This document shows positions 13,740 to 27,071 of a DNA stretch of 64,000 bases, piece by piece; position 1 is the stretch's first letter, and each line of letters opens with the position of its first letter. The stretch is from Panicum virgatum (lineage: Eukaryota > Streptophyta > Magnoliopsida > Poales > Poaceae). The position numbers were made by a program, and so were the translations under genes. Under the pieces are notes generated by a model. That model did no database searches, was not told where the DNA came from, and saw nothing but the letters and a program-made list of their open reading frames with translations. The DNA is taken from NCBI RefSeq assembly GCF_016808335.1, contig NC_053148.1, forward strand, positions 46,578,930-46,642,929. The letters are read 5' to 3'.

Positions 13740-14755
13740 TACCTCGATCTAGTCTAGCTACGAGGAGCTACGAGGTCAAGCGAGAAGATTTTTTTCCCCG
13801 AGAATACGCGTACCTATCATCGCATCGCATTACGAAGAAAATAGAATACTTATCTTTACAACGCGGGCTGAGAAAGCAAGTGAATCGAACCAGCGAACGA
13901 ATGATCACAAGGTTCAGTAGGTTCAGTAGCAGCTCGTGAGTGTACCTGTCTGCACACCTTCTGAATCTAGTATATCCTACAGTGCACTGACCAGTGTAGG
14001 AACCCAGCATCTTCATGGTACATGTGTAGTTGGTTAGCCAAAAGTTGTGAACAGAAGTAGAGGACAGGACGGAGCGTGAAAGTGTAGCTGGCTTCATGGA
14101 GCAGCTGTCCCCGGCAGCCGTGACCGTGCTAACGGGAATTCACAGGCATGGATCCGTGGTCGATGCGTGCTTGGGATCGTCACCAGCGATGTCTCGAGCA
14201 GAAAAACTGTCCTTGACAGTTATGAGCAGCCGGCAGCGGCAGCTTCGGATCCGCAGCTCGTTGTGAATTCTCCACAACTTGCTGCAGATGCAAGAATGAA
14301 TTCTCGCGCAAAAATGGCCGGCAGAGAGCAGAGAGGGGAGGGCGAAGCAAGAAGGCAGGCCCCAGCAGTACAAGGAGGTAATGCCAAGGAGAAGTGTAGG
14401 AATCAACCACCATTCATACGCAACTGTGCACATGTTACCACTGTCAAGTACGAACAACTCTGTCGAGAGAGAACACGAGAACGGACCAAGGTACGTAGGT
14501 CTGGATGCCCAAAGGGAACTGGACCAGCACGTCGCATTTCAGTACCAAGAGGCACGGCACAGGTCTTACATAAGAAACAGCGATTCCAGTGAGTAGGCCA
14601 CATGGAAAGGCAGCTCTGTGGGTCAGGGTTTATTTAGATTATAAACATGCAAAGATAAACAGCTTTGTGCTCACATGATATGAACCCTAGGAGGTAAAAA
14701 GCTGCTGCTTGAAAGGCGCAGGAAAATTTGTATGAGATGAACTAGGCATGCTTGC
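13740..14755. other. Intergenic, includes probable 3' UTR of the minus-strand small gene
   Basis: No coding signature. The part next to 14756 is probably the 3' UTR of the small gene described next. The rest is unique-looking DNA. Confidence 0.4.
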
Positions 14756-17561
14756 TCAAGATTCGGATGCTGTTTGTTCCAGATTGACTTCCACCCTTCT
14801 CGGAGGATCCAGCTGCAGGTAAGTATAGGGTTCGGTTGGTTCCTCCCTGCAAAACACAGGTCCATATGTCAACAACTGATGATGCTAATTACAGGGACAA
14901 TCTTCAGGGTCATAGACTCATAGTACTTTTTGCAAGTTCTCAATGTGGAAGAATCCAGGGCCTTTTTATGACGGCCAAGATTGCCTGGTGTTACCACACT
15001 TTCATGCCTAGCTTGTTGTAAAGAAAAGGGCACCATAACTAAGATTACCTCTCAAGTAACAAAGTCTGCATGCCTAAGGCATCTTACCACAACTCCATGA
15101 GAGTATGGCGCGTGGAGCCTAGCTCAAAAAAGGTTTGGCATGCCTAAGTTGTGAACCAATGTTCACGCAACTAAGTCAAACAGTTAGTTTCTAGTTTCCT
15201 GGGTGGATTACCATGAGCTGCATGCTTCAAATGAAGTCCTCAAGCAACTTCGTGTTTTCTGTACAACAGCTTTCTGAAGTACTAACCCTTACTTTTTTCT
15301 AGGAAAAACTTTAGTTAAATATGTTATGATATTAGGTTGTTTAACACCCTTTTCAAGTCGTGGCATATTGATTACTTATTGTTCATTTTAGAGGCAGTTA
15401 ATCGCTTAAGCTGAGCCCTGGCTTGTTCGAGAAAACTGCTGCTCCCAGCCAGGTTGTCTCAGTCACCAACTTGGCCAAATGACTAACCAGGATGAGATAT
15501 CCACACATATGTTGACTAATCCTGAGCCAGGTTTCACAGCTACCAATACATAAAAAGACATGTCTGATCCAAGAAACCTAAGCAACTAACAGAAACACCT
15601 TCTCAAAAGATGCAACATCACATTTGGAAGCAAGCCATTCTCTGAGAGAAACAAGCTGATGGCAGAGGCAGTCCGAGAAGTATGCAGGGAGTCTCTCCAT
15701 AAACTTTCGCGACTCACATCAACAGAGAACTGACTTATATAAATTCTACAAGAATGTTAAAATCACCTAACCTAATTCATACTATTCAGTAACTACATGA
15801 TAGAACTGAGGCAAAGCCATGCAGTTGAATATTGCTGCCACATCAACATGTTCCAAACTGCCAAAATCTTAACTCCTGTGGAGATAACTCTTCATGGGCC
15901 ATCTCCGCAGTTACTAGTTGATATCCTCCTAAACAAAGATATAAACAATATAAAGTGGCCTGCCTTAAGATTAACTACACTTTAGTCTGTACATGCTAGT
16001 TTAGATTCCCCTTAATCAGAGCTTTTCTATTTCTAATTCTATTATCACATTTTAGAGCTTCAATGCATTAGAACTATCCAACAGTGTGTCCCATTGTATC
16101 ATAGATTTGAGACCAGATAAGATACGCCAAAAGCATCAAACACATAAATGTTGAGAAGGTACACATACCCAGGTTTTGATCGCATGCACTGCCAGAAGAG
16201 CTTGAATGGACCCGGAACTGTCTTGAATGGGTTCCCTTCAAAGGCAGACTGCAAAAATAATGGACAAAGCCAGTGTACATTCAGCATATGTATATGGAAG
16301 AATTTCAGACATATCAATGCAGCTTCTGACCTAATGTTGACAAAATCATGAAAAAAACAAAGCCAATGGTTTCAGCCTTATGTTGAACCTATGCAGTAAG
16401 TGGCTATGATTGATAAGTGCTCACTACCGATCCCAAATGGGGTTTTAGGATTGTTGATGCTGGCAAGTTCAGTGTTAGCAGATAGCACAGCAACCATGTC
16501 ATTATAATGACAGTGGACAACACCAAATGATAGGTGATAGTACTTATGCTGATCTTTGCTAAAACAACTAGTTTCATGATGTTATCAATACCTACTTTTC
16601 TCAGGGCTTTAACAGAAACAGGAAAACATCAGGATGATTCCTAAATTCTAATTCTAAACCATTCATAAATGTGCACTTAGGCTTAGATATGGGGTGAATC
16701 CCACCATGGAAGCAGGCATATTAGTCAGGTTGGCTAATTGCCCATTCTTAGCGATTCTTTGCAGATTTAAGCTGGGGCTACCAACAGTAGTCCAAAAGAA
16801 TAACAGCAGTGCAAAACAGAACCTGATTAAAGGTTGTCGACAACAGTTCTGAGTTTCATCAGAGATGAAATGGAGGTTCGTCGACAGGCGCTTCAGAGGC
16901 AGCCGAGCTATTTAGATTCTTAGTGTTGTCATTGTGTACGAGCTTGAGTTTTCTAGTTTCATTATGTAAACAAAATTATGTAAGAACCCGCATTCTACTC
17001 CTCCTTAAATGATATGGCAGCACTCCTGCCCTTAATTTCAAAAAAAAAAATTAACGGTTGTCAAATCATGGTTTCTTCTGGGGTCCACGCAGGCAAACAT
17101 TACGTGACAAACATTCCAGGAATACATGATCCACATTACCCAACAGCATTGTGCTTAGATATGGGGTCAATTGGAGTTTCAAGCCGTGATGGCTGTGAAG
17201 CATTCACTGAAAATCTGAAACAATGCAGTGCCAGCCTGATGAAATATCGAGTGACCCTAAGCTGGGCACAACCAAAATTGGTAGATGACAGCAAGCAGAT
17301 ATTGGGGATACATTACTAAACCGGCCAAAAACTATCATCTGCTACTGATCGTTCAGATATTAATGACTAATAAGCTGTGAGAATCCTTGTTCATCAGCAA
17401 AATGGGCAAACCACTAGCAGCACAATATGACTAGAGAGCAAGCGGACCTGGACGACGTCCTCGGCGCGGTCGTTGCAGCGGTGCGCCTTGGGCTGCCTCG
17501 TGTCGCCCTCCGGCAAACCCCACGGGCTTTCCCTCCGCGGCACCGGCCTCTCTTCGCTCAT
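14756..17561 (-). CDS. Small plant protein of unknown function, 94 aa, three exons
   Basis: Exon 1 is 17561-17448 (38 codons, ATG at 17561), exon 2 is 16248-16169 and exon 3 is 14846-14756 with stop TGA. All introns (about 1.2 and 1.3 kb) have GT-AG borders, and the glycine codon split between exons 2 and 3 is restored exactly. The predicted protein is hydrophilic. It begins MSEERPVPRRESPWG, has a central block with FEGNPFKTVPGPFKLFWQCM, and ends with EEPTEPYTYLQLDPP and an acidic tail. It contains no signal peptide or membrane span, only two cysteines (CND and WQCM) and no domain I can name. The proline- and tryptophan-containing blocks look like a conserved small protein rather than chance coding, and the three short exons would be invisible to a simple ORF search. 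It is transcribed away from RPS14, with 593 bases between the two start codons. Function unknown. Confidence 0.8.
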
Positions 17562-18154
17562 CTTCCCCCTCGTCCCCCTCTTCTCTTCTCCCCTCTCCCC
17601 TCCTCGCTTCAGAGAACAGAAAAATGAGTCAGATTCATCAAATCACTCAGCAAGATACACCCTCCCACAAATCCTCAGATCACGGCAACGCAGGGGAGAG
17701 ATAGGAGGAGACGCGCTCACCGATCGACCTCGCCTCTTACCCCTCTGCGCGCTGAGTGCGTCCGATCCCGGGACAGCTGCTTCTATTCCTCCCCACTGCT
17801 CAAGTCCAAGCAGAGGGTGATGGGGAAGGCGACGATACCAAATGGGCCGCATTCTTATCCAGCCCGTTTAGCCTAAAAGTTCGGCCCCTTAGGAGGTAAA
17901 GCCACCAAATTACCGGTCCGGGTCTCGCGCAAGAAACAGGGCCCACCTGCAGGGGCAGAAGGGCGAGGGCAAAAGAGGAATTTGCGTTGAGCAATGGTGG
18001 GACTAAAACCCTAGTGGGCCGCGGTCTCGTATATAAGCGGGCACCCCTCATTCTTCGCCCCTCTGAAGTTTCGGCGGCGGCGTAGGCAGCGGCGGCGTGC
18101 TCGTGATCTCAACACCAGGCGCTCGGCTCCGGTCACCCGTCGCTCCAAGCAACC
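17562..18154. promoter_or_regulatory. Divergent promoter region of the small gene and RPS14
   Basis: Only 593 bases separate the two ATGs. On the RPS14 side there is a telo-box (AAACCCTAG, 18006-18014) directly followed by TGGGCC (18015-18020), a TATATAA at 18030-18036, another TGGGCC at 17843-17848 and GGCCCAC at 17940. Telo-box plus TGGGCC (site II) is the usual regulatory pair of plant ribosomal-protein and other growth-linked genes. On the small-gene side the sequence is pyrimidine-rich leader without an obvious TATA box. A pyrimidine-rich stretch also precedes the RPS14 ATG. Co-regulation of the pair is inference. Confidence 0.7.
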
Positions 18155-19876
<1,722 letters not shown>

Positions 19877-19889
19877 GCGTCTTCTCCTG

Positions 19890-20005
19890 GCAATTTGCCA
19901 TCTCGTGGCTCAGGCCATGAAGAAGCTAGTCCTTTCTGGGTAGTGTTGCAATTTGCCATCTCGTGGCTCAGGCCATGAAGAAACTAGTCCTCTCTGGGTA
20001 GTGTT
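19890..20005 (+). repeat. 58-bp tandem duplication in the RPS14 3' UTR
   Basis: Units 19890-19947 and 19948-20005 each begin GCAATTTGCCATCTCGTGGC and end GGGTAGTGTT; they differ at about two positions by eye. The copy starts 14 bases after the RPS14 stop codon, so it lies in the transcribed 3' UTR. Confidence 0.9.
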
Positions 20006-20517
20006 GCTGTTTCTATGCTTGTCAAGAGGAGCTTTAATTTTGCTCTATGTTGAGGATCATTTACCGTTAGTTGAACCTGTGATGTTGCACGGATGATATT
20101 TTGGTTGAGGAATTGACTTGTCATATTTATGCTAAAACATGTGTTTTCACTCTAGAACCTACCTGTTGGATGGCATGCACGTGTTTTTGCTTGGTGCTGA
20201 TCAGAAACTACTCTCCTAATGCGAGTTTCAGCATCGACGTTTTAATGGTCATGTGCTGACTCAGCTCGAGATGGTGCTGTGATTGTGTGCTAATGTTTCC
20301 AGAATTATTTTCACAAGATGTGGAATCGTGGATGCTTGCCTGCTGAGCATTTCAAGATCGAGACAAATATGAAAACAAACGCAATCGTGCGTACATTTAT
20401 TATTCCACAAACATGAGAACAAATTCAAATACAAATGATCATGATCCTTTTCACAGTGCAAGTTATCCCACTCGAATTACACTACTGCACAAAAGAACGC
20501 CTCGTAGAAAGATCGTT
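20006..20517. other. Convergent 3' region between RPS14 and the phytocyanin gene
   Basis: This holds the end of the RPS14 3' UTR and the probable 3' UTR of the minus-strand phytocyanin gene. AATAAA-like A/T-rich stretches occur on both strands around 20390-20440. No gene seen. Confidence 0.5.
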
Positions 20518-21429
20518 TCAGGCAGCAAGCATGGCGTAGCCGATGATGGCGCCGAGCGAGCCGACCAAGCCAGCGACCCCCGGAGCGGCGGCGTTCGTGT
20601 TGGTGCCGCTGGCGGAAGGCGGAGGCGGCGTGGCGTTGCCCTCGGCGCCCGGCGCGTTGGCGGAAGTGGACGGCGGCTGCGACGCACCACCTCCCGGGGT
20701 TGTGGACGGCGCCGGGGCCATGGGCGCCGGTGGCGAGCCCGAGGAGGTGGTGGGAGCAGGCGCGGGAGCCGAAACTGCCGGGGACGGCGGTGAGGCTGGG
20801 GTGGCCGCGGGCGCCGGCAGAGGGGCGGCGCCTGAGGGTGGTGGCGACGAGGGGCTCCGCGCAGGCGCGGCCGCAGGAGGCGGCGAGGACGGGCTCGGCA
20901 GAGGCGCGGGGGACGGCGGGGACATCGTGGGCGGGGCCCCGGCCCCGGGCGGGGTGCGCGCGCCGGTGCGATCAGCGAGGACGACGACGATGAGCTTCTC
21001 GTTGGCCCGGCAGCTGGCCTCGTTGCCGCTGATGAAGAAGAAGGGGCCCGAGCGGTCGAGCGTGAACACCGTGTTGCCGTCGTTGAACTTCTGGAGGTAC
21101 GAGGAGACGTTGCACGCGTTGTACGCCGCCGGGTCCACCAGGAGCACCGAGTCCGTCTCCTTGGGGTACACGAACACTGCACGTACATGCACGATCGGTC
21201 ACGCGTCATGGCAACATGTGATCTCGCGGAGGAGGAGGAAGAAGAAGGAGAGCTTACGGAGCTGGTCGCCGATCTGGAAGCGGAGCCTCCCCGCCCAGGT
21301 GTTGTAGGGCTCGAAGCCGGCGTCCGGCACGCTCCAGCCTTTCTGGCCGCCAACCCGGAACTGCGTCGCGCTGGCCGCCGCGACCACGAGCGCGAAGCAG
21401 GCGAGCCCCAGGCCCGGCGATCTCGCCAT
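20518..21429 (-). CDS. ENODL: Early-nodulin-like phytocyanin (ENODL), GPI-anchored
   Basis: Exon 1 is 21429-21258 and exon 2 is 21176-20518, with an 81-base intron (GT-AG) and a CTG codon split at the junction; the product is 276 aa. The order is: secretion signal (about residues 1-22), phytocyanin domain (FRVGGQKGW, YNTWAGRLRFQIGDQL, FVYPKETDSVLLV, FNDGNTVFTLDRSGPFFFIS, CRANEKLIVVV), a long Pro/Ser/Ala-rich arabinogalactan-type region, and a hydrophobic tail (GLVGSLGAIIGYAMLAA) that fits a GPI-anchor signal. The two histidine copper ligands of true plastocyanin-like proteins are absent (NTW and CRANEK contexts), which is typical for ENODLs. It is therefore expected to act as a wall or plasma-membrane glycoprotein rather than in electron transfer. 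The single intron at this place is the family's usual one. A specific role is not indicated. Confidence 0.92.
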
Positions 21430-22247
21430 GGCCGGAACGCGCTTCGGCTAGCTCGCTTTGCGACCCCGCGGTGCGCCGTCGATCGACGGGAGCTCAGGGA
21501 GAAGAGACGCGACACGAGTGCTAGCCTGCGCACTTGGACTCTGGCTGGAGGTGTCGAAGGGTGACTTGACCATCTGGGGCGCAGGGGACGACACGTATTT
21601 GTAAGAACCCCCCGGTCGCACGCCGCGGGCTTTACACGGTGTCAGGTTCGTTGCTTTCACCCGTTAACCACCTGGTGTGGCCGGAGGCAAAGTTACCTCG
21701 CGACACACTGCGCTCTCCACGTGATCAGCGGAGGTGCCTGGCCCCGGCGACGGCGAGCGTCCCCGGCCACGACCCACGGCGGCGACGGCTCCGCCCCGGC
21801 GGCCATCGCGCTGCGCCGGCCTGCAGCCACGCGTGCGCGCGCGGCCACGTCGCCCGAGCTGTCTGTCGGTGCGCGCTTCACAGGATCACCTCGCCGCGCG
21901 CCCCCGTGCATCGCGGGTGCCGTGACGAGTGTCGACGGCGACGACGACGGCTCCTCCGTGGCCCGGTCTCGATACGTAGCTAGCCGGTCGGCGTCGTTGT
22001 CAGAGGGGCGTGCGTGCGCGACCCGTGCCTATCCGGTGCCATCCATGCACACATGGCGAGCCGCGGGGGCCTGACGCCCCGGTCAAGCGGCCAGCGTCGC
22101 TGGAAAGTTCCAGGCCTGCCTGAACGCTCGCATTCATCTGCCCAATCGAATCGATCCAGGGAAATGATAAAAACGAAAGAGCAAAAAAGGAATTCGAGCT
22201 CATCGCTTCATCAGTCGACAGATCAGACGTACAGTGAGAGACGATAA
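21430..22247. other. Upstream region of the phytocyanin gene and GC-rich intergenic DNA
   Basis: 21430-21650 is the probable promoter and 5' leader of the minus-strand phytocyanin gene. From 21700 to 22030 the DNA is very GC-rich with open frames in all phases but no family motif. Confidence 0.4.
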
Positions 22248-22466
22248 GGCCATGTTTAGTTTCCAAAAAATTTAACATCGAATCTTCGAACACATGTATG
22301 GAGCATTAAATGCAGTCGAAAAAAATAACCAACTACACAGTTCAATTGGAAATGACAAGATGAATCTTTTAAGCATAATTAGTCTATAATTAGATATTAA
22401 TTACTAAATAACAACAAAAGTGTTACAGTACCCAAACCCAAAACATTTCATGAACTAAACACCCTC
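22248..22466. mobile_element. hAT-type MITE of the GGCCTTGTTTAG class
   Basis: The left end GGCCATGTTTAGTTT and the right end TGAACTAAACACCCT are inverted repeats around an AT-rich core of about 220 bases. The core contains AGTCTATAATTAG and GTTACAGTA, as in the copy at 11447. Non-coding. Confidence 0.68.
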
Positions 22467-23443
22467 TAACAACCTTTTTTCAGAAACAGTTCTGAACTTT
22501 CCTTCTTGTGTTCAGAGAGGGTGGTGCTTTCGCGACCGTGCTGGCGAATTTATTCGAGACTTGACCTGGCTGCGACGAAAGCGAGAGCTCGACCTGCGGC
22601 CATGCCTGCACGCGGAGCCCCGAGAAGGCTGGTGGCGGTGATGGACTGATGGTGGCTCAGGACCTTTCTCGCCGGTTGCCACATGTGACCGACCATGGAA
22701 AACAAGACTTCTTGGGGCATCGGACAGTGAAGTGCAGAGGAATTCAAACACAAATGTCCCCCAACCCCAAGAGTTTGTTCATGTCAAAAATTCCTGAAGA
22801 GGCTAGTGATTCTCCAGCCCTGGCGTCAACGTGATCTTGCTATTGCTGCCGACAGTCCATCATTCAGCAACCAGAACCATTCAGCAAGCGAAGGGACCGC
22901 ATGGACACAGCCAATTTGCTTGCTCTCTTGTTTTTCACTCGGTTCCTGTCCTTTTTCTGACGAAACTGAACTAGGCTCCATCTTCATACCACGCCCGGAA
23001 ACCAAACAGACCAAACCCAAGAAAACGTTACAGGCAACAAACCGTGTCAGGAGCATGTACAAGTACGGTGACCGCGGAGGCGCCGCCCTCTGCCGCGATA
23101 TCGATCAGGCGGCTCGCAGGCCGGCGGGGAGCAGCTCGCCGGAGTCGCTGCACGCGGTGGCGGACGAGCCCGTGGAGCGCCATGAGGACGACCTCGAGGC
23201 TGGCGACGGCGTCCGGGCTTTCTTTGGCCTCGTCGTCGGCTTCCTCGCGGCGCCGCTTGGGGTGCCGGCGATGGCGGCGTCGCGCACGGCGGAGCTGTCG
23301 GTGGTGGAGACCTCTGCCGGCGGCAGCACGCCGCCTGCCGGTCGCTCCAAGTCTGCAGCAGACACTGCAATGCGAGTCAGCCGCCAAAGAACGCGTGCGA
23401 CGAAACAACAACAACGCAGCACGGCGCAGCGAGCTAGCGAGTG
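22467..23443. other. Intergenic, with a weak coding candidate on the minus strand
   Basis: Around 23105-23360 a minus-strand frame preceded by a plausible splice acceptor (CTGCTGCAG) reads ..SAADLERPAGGVLPPAEVS.. and runs to a stop at 23105. Other frames in the same GC-rich block are also open, so composition alone can explain it. I do not call a gene. 22510-22800 shows nothing recognisable. Confidence 0.3.
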
Positions 23444-23643
23444 GTATAATCATTATTATATGATTGAGATGGAGTAAAGATTTTATAATTATCGAATCAT
23501 GACTGAGTTATTGATTTATCTAGATTTAACTATAGATTGATCTAGATTTATTTAGGTTTATATAGATAAATCTATAGCTCAGTAAAACATGATCCAATAA
23601 TTATAAAATTTTTACTATAACTCAATCATATAATAATTAGCCC
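23444..23643. mobile_element. AT-rich fold-back (MITE-like) element
   Basis: The left arm (ATTATATGATTGAG, AAAGATTTTATAATTAT, GAATCATGACTGAG, TTGATTTATCTAGA) reappears as the reverse complement in the right arm (TCTATAGCTCAG, CATGATCCAATAATTATAAA, CTCAATCATATAATAATTAG). The whole 200 bases could form one long imperfect hairpin. It has no coding capacity and the target duplication was not resolved. Confidence 0.7.
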
Positions 23644-24262
23644 ATCATAAAATTTTCATCATAATTTGATGATGGAAACTATAACTATAAATTAATTACA
23701 GAAAAATATATATCTAAAACTATAGAAAAAAATTATACTAAAGTATATCATATAATATGTTCAATACGTAGATCTACTTACGTGGAGTTCAACAAAATTG
23801 GATTTTTCCCTTTTATGATTTTTTGGTGATTTACTGTGATTTTTCAAAGATTTAGTCAAAATAAAAAATAAAAAAAAATAGAAAAACCGCTGCCACCTCA
23901 CCCTCAAACCGCTTAGGGAGGTTATTTGAACGGTTTTGTGAGTAAGGAGGCTGGACAGACAGTTTTGTGGTCCAGAGAGGAAAAGCAAATTCGGCTCAAA
24001 GTTGAGGGGGGCAAAAATGACTTTTTCCTTTACTTTTTCACTTTCACTTAGGCCCCAGCCAAGTCAGTGGTAAATCCATAAATTTTGGTGCTTGTTTGGT
24101 TGAAGGTTGAAATTATAACCAAATGCTATTCTAAATGAGATAAAGTTTTGGTAAAAAAATTGGTATATCTACATTTTGGCATGCTCATATTTTGATCTCC
24201 AACCAAGCAAGTCCCGAAAGTCTGCGATGTCCTGCACCACCTAGCCACCTACCTCGATCTTA
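23644..24262. other. AT-rich intergenic DNA, no gene seen
   Basis: AT-rich low-complexity DNA. A purine- or pyrimidine-biased stretch near 23860-23890 is the only notable feature. Confidence 0.4.
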
Positions 24263-24508
24263 CTCCCTCCATCTTAAAATATAACAACTTTTCGACTTGA
24301 TCAAAGTCAAATATTTTCATCTTTTGACTAATAATATTTTCAAAAATAATAAATTTTAAATAGAAAATGTTGATGGTTGGTTTCATTATGAATAAACTGA
24401 TATTACTTTCAGGTTGTAAATCTTTATAGCTTTTTTTACTATCTACGGTTAAAGTTCAAAAGATTTAATTTGGAAAATACCTAAAACTATATTCAGAGAC
24501 GGAGGTAG
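24263..24508. mobile_element. Stowaway MITE with TA target duplication
   Basis: The left end CTCCCTCCATCTTAAAATAT and the right end ATATTCAGAGACGGAGGTAG are inverted. TA flanks both sides (24261-24262 and 24509-24510). It is 246 bases, AT-rich and non-coding, and more diverged than the copy at 13501. Confidence 0.85.
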
Positions 24509-24518
24509 TAATTTTTTT

Positions 24519-24680
24519 CTACTTTAAACCATACGATTCACAGAGAATCTCCATTGGAAACCAAAGATACTTGCCTAGGGAAGCCCAGGAGGTCTGCGTC
24601 GACTGCGCATCAGAGCTTATGGATGCTCCTCCTCCTGCTGCTGCCGCCATTACGTCCTCTGCTCCTCTGAATTCACTCAT
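24519..24680 (-). CDS. Possible small or truncated ORF next to a Stowaway MITE
   Basis: A 53-codon frame starts MSEFRGAEDVMAAAAGGG and continues with SISSDAQSTQTSWASLGKYL. Its tail runs out just before the Stowaway element at 24263-24508. It could be an N-terminal exon whose natural donor (GGCAAGTATC-like, near 24570) has drifted, or a chance frame. I do not recognise a family. The upstream region (24700-25560, minus strand) has a TATA-like TTATTTAAGG near 25550 but no second exon that I can support. Confidence 0.2.
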   Translation of the reverse strand: MSEFRGAEDVMAAAAGGGASISSDAQSTQTSWASLGKYLWFPMEILCESYGLK

Positions 24681-24719
24681 CTGCTCAGATAGAACGATCG
24701 ACAGAAAATTCAGAACCAA

Positions 24720-26823
24720 TGGTCATTGGTGATTGCCAAGAAGATGTTTTCTTTCTCTTGAAGAATTACAGGAGTCAAGAGGTGATCCCTTACCCAGCTT
24801 GGACAGGAGCCGTTAGCGCCGAACCCTATGTGCGACACATGCCTCACGTCCGTAGGGTACCCGATCTCAATCTCATGCTCCCTCTGTACTGCTGGAATCC
24901 ACAGAGATTCAACCTTACAATCAGTCCTTGATGAGCAGATCCACAGTTCATCGACTGCATACGACTAGTATCTTTATTTCTTTCCGGGAGCGGGATATAT
25001 AAGATGGACAAATTAAATGGCTCTTACTGAATATTTGAGCGATGATCTTCAACCCTCTGAAGATGCCCTTTATCGTCATCACCATTGCTGCAAGAAGATC
25101 GAATGCTGTGTTCAAGATAAAAGCAAGATTAGAATGCTGAAGGCAATGCTCACACATATCAAGCCGGGCCAAGTACCAGGTGATTTTCAGAACCAGGCAA
25201 TGGAGATCGAAATCAGACTACGCGTGAATCTGTACATGAACACTGACTAGAATTCAGAACAGAGAAAAAGTAGCTGTACCTTCAAGACGATGTGTACCTA
25301 TGTCGCAAGCGTCCTTGGCTACGAACAAGCAAAACTCGGCGATCCTCCTCGTTCCACCGCAAAACCTCCACTACATCTGAAATTCTGGACGAAAAACACT
25401 GCAAACAGAGAGAGGGCAACCGGATCTTTCGGTATCTACACAAAATGATGCGAGTAGAGAAGAGAAAGGTGGTGAGAATGTGAGATGAGATGAGATCGAA
25501 TGAGACGGAAAGAGATCTGAACCTTCTATATGGACAGCACAGGCCTCCTTAAATAAAGGTGATCGCAGAGTAGGTGGTGTTTCCTCTTCCACTCTCTCCG
25601 GGCATTTCTCGAGATAGGTCATAGGTGTCTCTAGTCGTCGCAGGCCGTGCTGTAGCTGTGTACCTCGAGCTTGTTGTGTCGCTGTCCTTCTTAATTTCTT
25701 CTTGTTAGCAACTACTAATGCTTTGCACAGTTGCACGATGATCTTTTTGAAAAAGGAGATAGCCGTGTCTGTATGTTCAAGATCAGGATGTGGGTGTTGT
25801 TCACCAGTGCAAAACACCGGTTGCCCAGTCACTGTCTCACTGCACATGAGTGAACTTAAGTAAGTCTCGAGTGTACGCATTCTCCTTTACACATTTAACC
25901 TAACATCTGAAACTGTTGAGAGCCCAATTTTCTCAAAAGGTTTCTGAGCCAAATTTTCAAAAAGTTTTCAGAGCAAATTATTCAAAAAGTTTTCTGAGCC
26001 AGGGACAGTCTACCAAATCACTGAAATGGAGTGTTGACCTGAACCTACATATGTGGTAAACATCTAAACTTTACACGAAGAATCGCTGGATCGGATCTAC
26101 TTCATGCTTTCCAGTGATATACTGATATCTCATGCAGGAAACTATCCAAGCAATGCATTGATACTGTCCACCGTTTTTGGTTTTCCAGTAGATTGCCCCA
26201 GCACGATCTCTTGATAGAGATGAACTTTAAAGACTGGATGGATGGCGGCTCAAATCTGTCATGTATCAATGCATGGGGTCAGATGGTCCTAGACTTTTAA
26301 CCAGCACGATTACAGCGGCAAATGTTTGGTGGCTGTAATGGAGGACATAAACCTGGAACAGTATATGATAGCAACAAGCTGCGTACTTGGTCAGGTCCAA
26401 TCATTTCGAGTAGCATCTAGTGCAATGGAGCTTTCCACTTTTAAGTAGATTAGGATGCTAAATATGTAAATTTGATTCCTTTGGTCAGGGGGTACAATTT
26501 TTAGCTGAAAGTTCATCGTTATAGTGACCAGTTCCTTAGGTTTCACTCCACTAAATTGCAGCCCATTAAAATCCACCTTTTAATGGATTCGATAGAAAGC
26601 TTTGTCCATCTTTAAGCGGGTTTTCTCTTAAATATTTTGAAAAATTAACACCTGTTGTCATTTCCGTACCAAATCCCATTTTTATTTTTTAGCTGTAAGC
26701 TCAACATCAGTAACACATTCCTTTAGTTCCACTCCTCTAAATATGGTATATTAAGATCACTTTTTGTCGGCTCTTAGGCATCCACAATGTAGTGAAAAAC
26801 CAGGTAGTACGCAATAAATGCTA
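24720..26823. other. Intergenic, short imperfect repeats only
   Basis: No gene that I can support. At 25918-26005 a CAAAAAGTTTTCTGAGCC-like unit occurs three times. A block of about 60 bases with TTTTAGCTG-AAG-TCA and CCACT-C-CTAAAT (26500-26560) recurs in diverged form at 26688-26745. Confidence 0.4.
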
Positions 26824-27071
26824 CTCCCTCCGTCCCAAAAAAATAAGGGGTTAATTGGATCCATACTATTACAATTTCTCAAGTTCACCGATCTACCATT
26901 ACAATTCACCTATTTGGAGACACGCCATTACAATTCGTTTTTTTGCTTGAGATGTGCCATTTTTTATGTATTTGCTGCTTTTGAGTCCACTCGCAGGTCT
27001 CCGTATTTTCGTATGATCCAAACTACCCTTGCTGTCTTTGTTTTTCCCCTTGCTGACCAATGGGCCCCACA

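Noticed and set aside
20543..21307. 254-codon plus-strand frame over the phytocyanin gene
   Set aside because: Antisense shadow of the Pro/Ser-rich coding region; the minus strand has signal peptide, domain and intron.
22806..23477. 223-codon plus-strand frame
   Set aside because: No domain, atypical mixture of low-complexity pieces, and opposing frames in the same block are open too.
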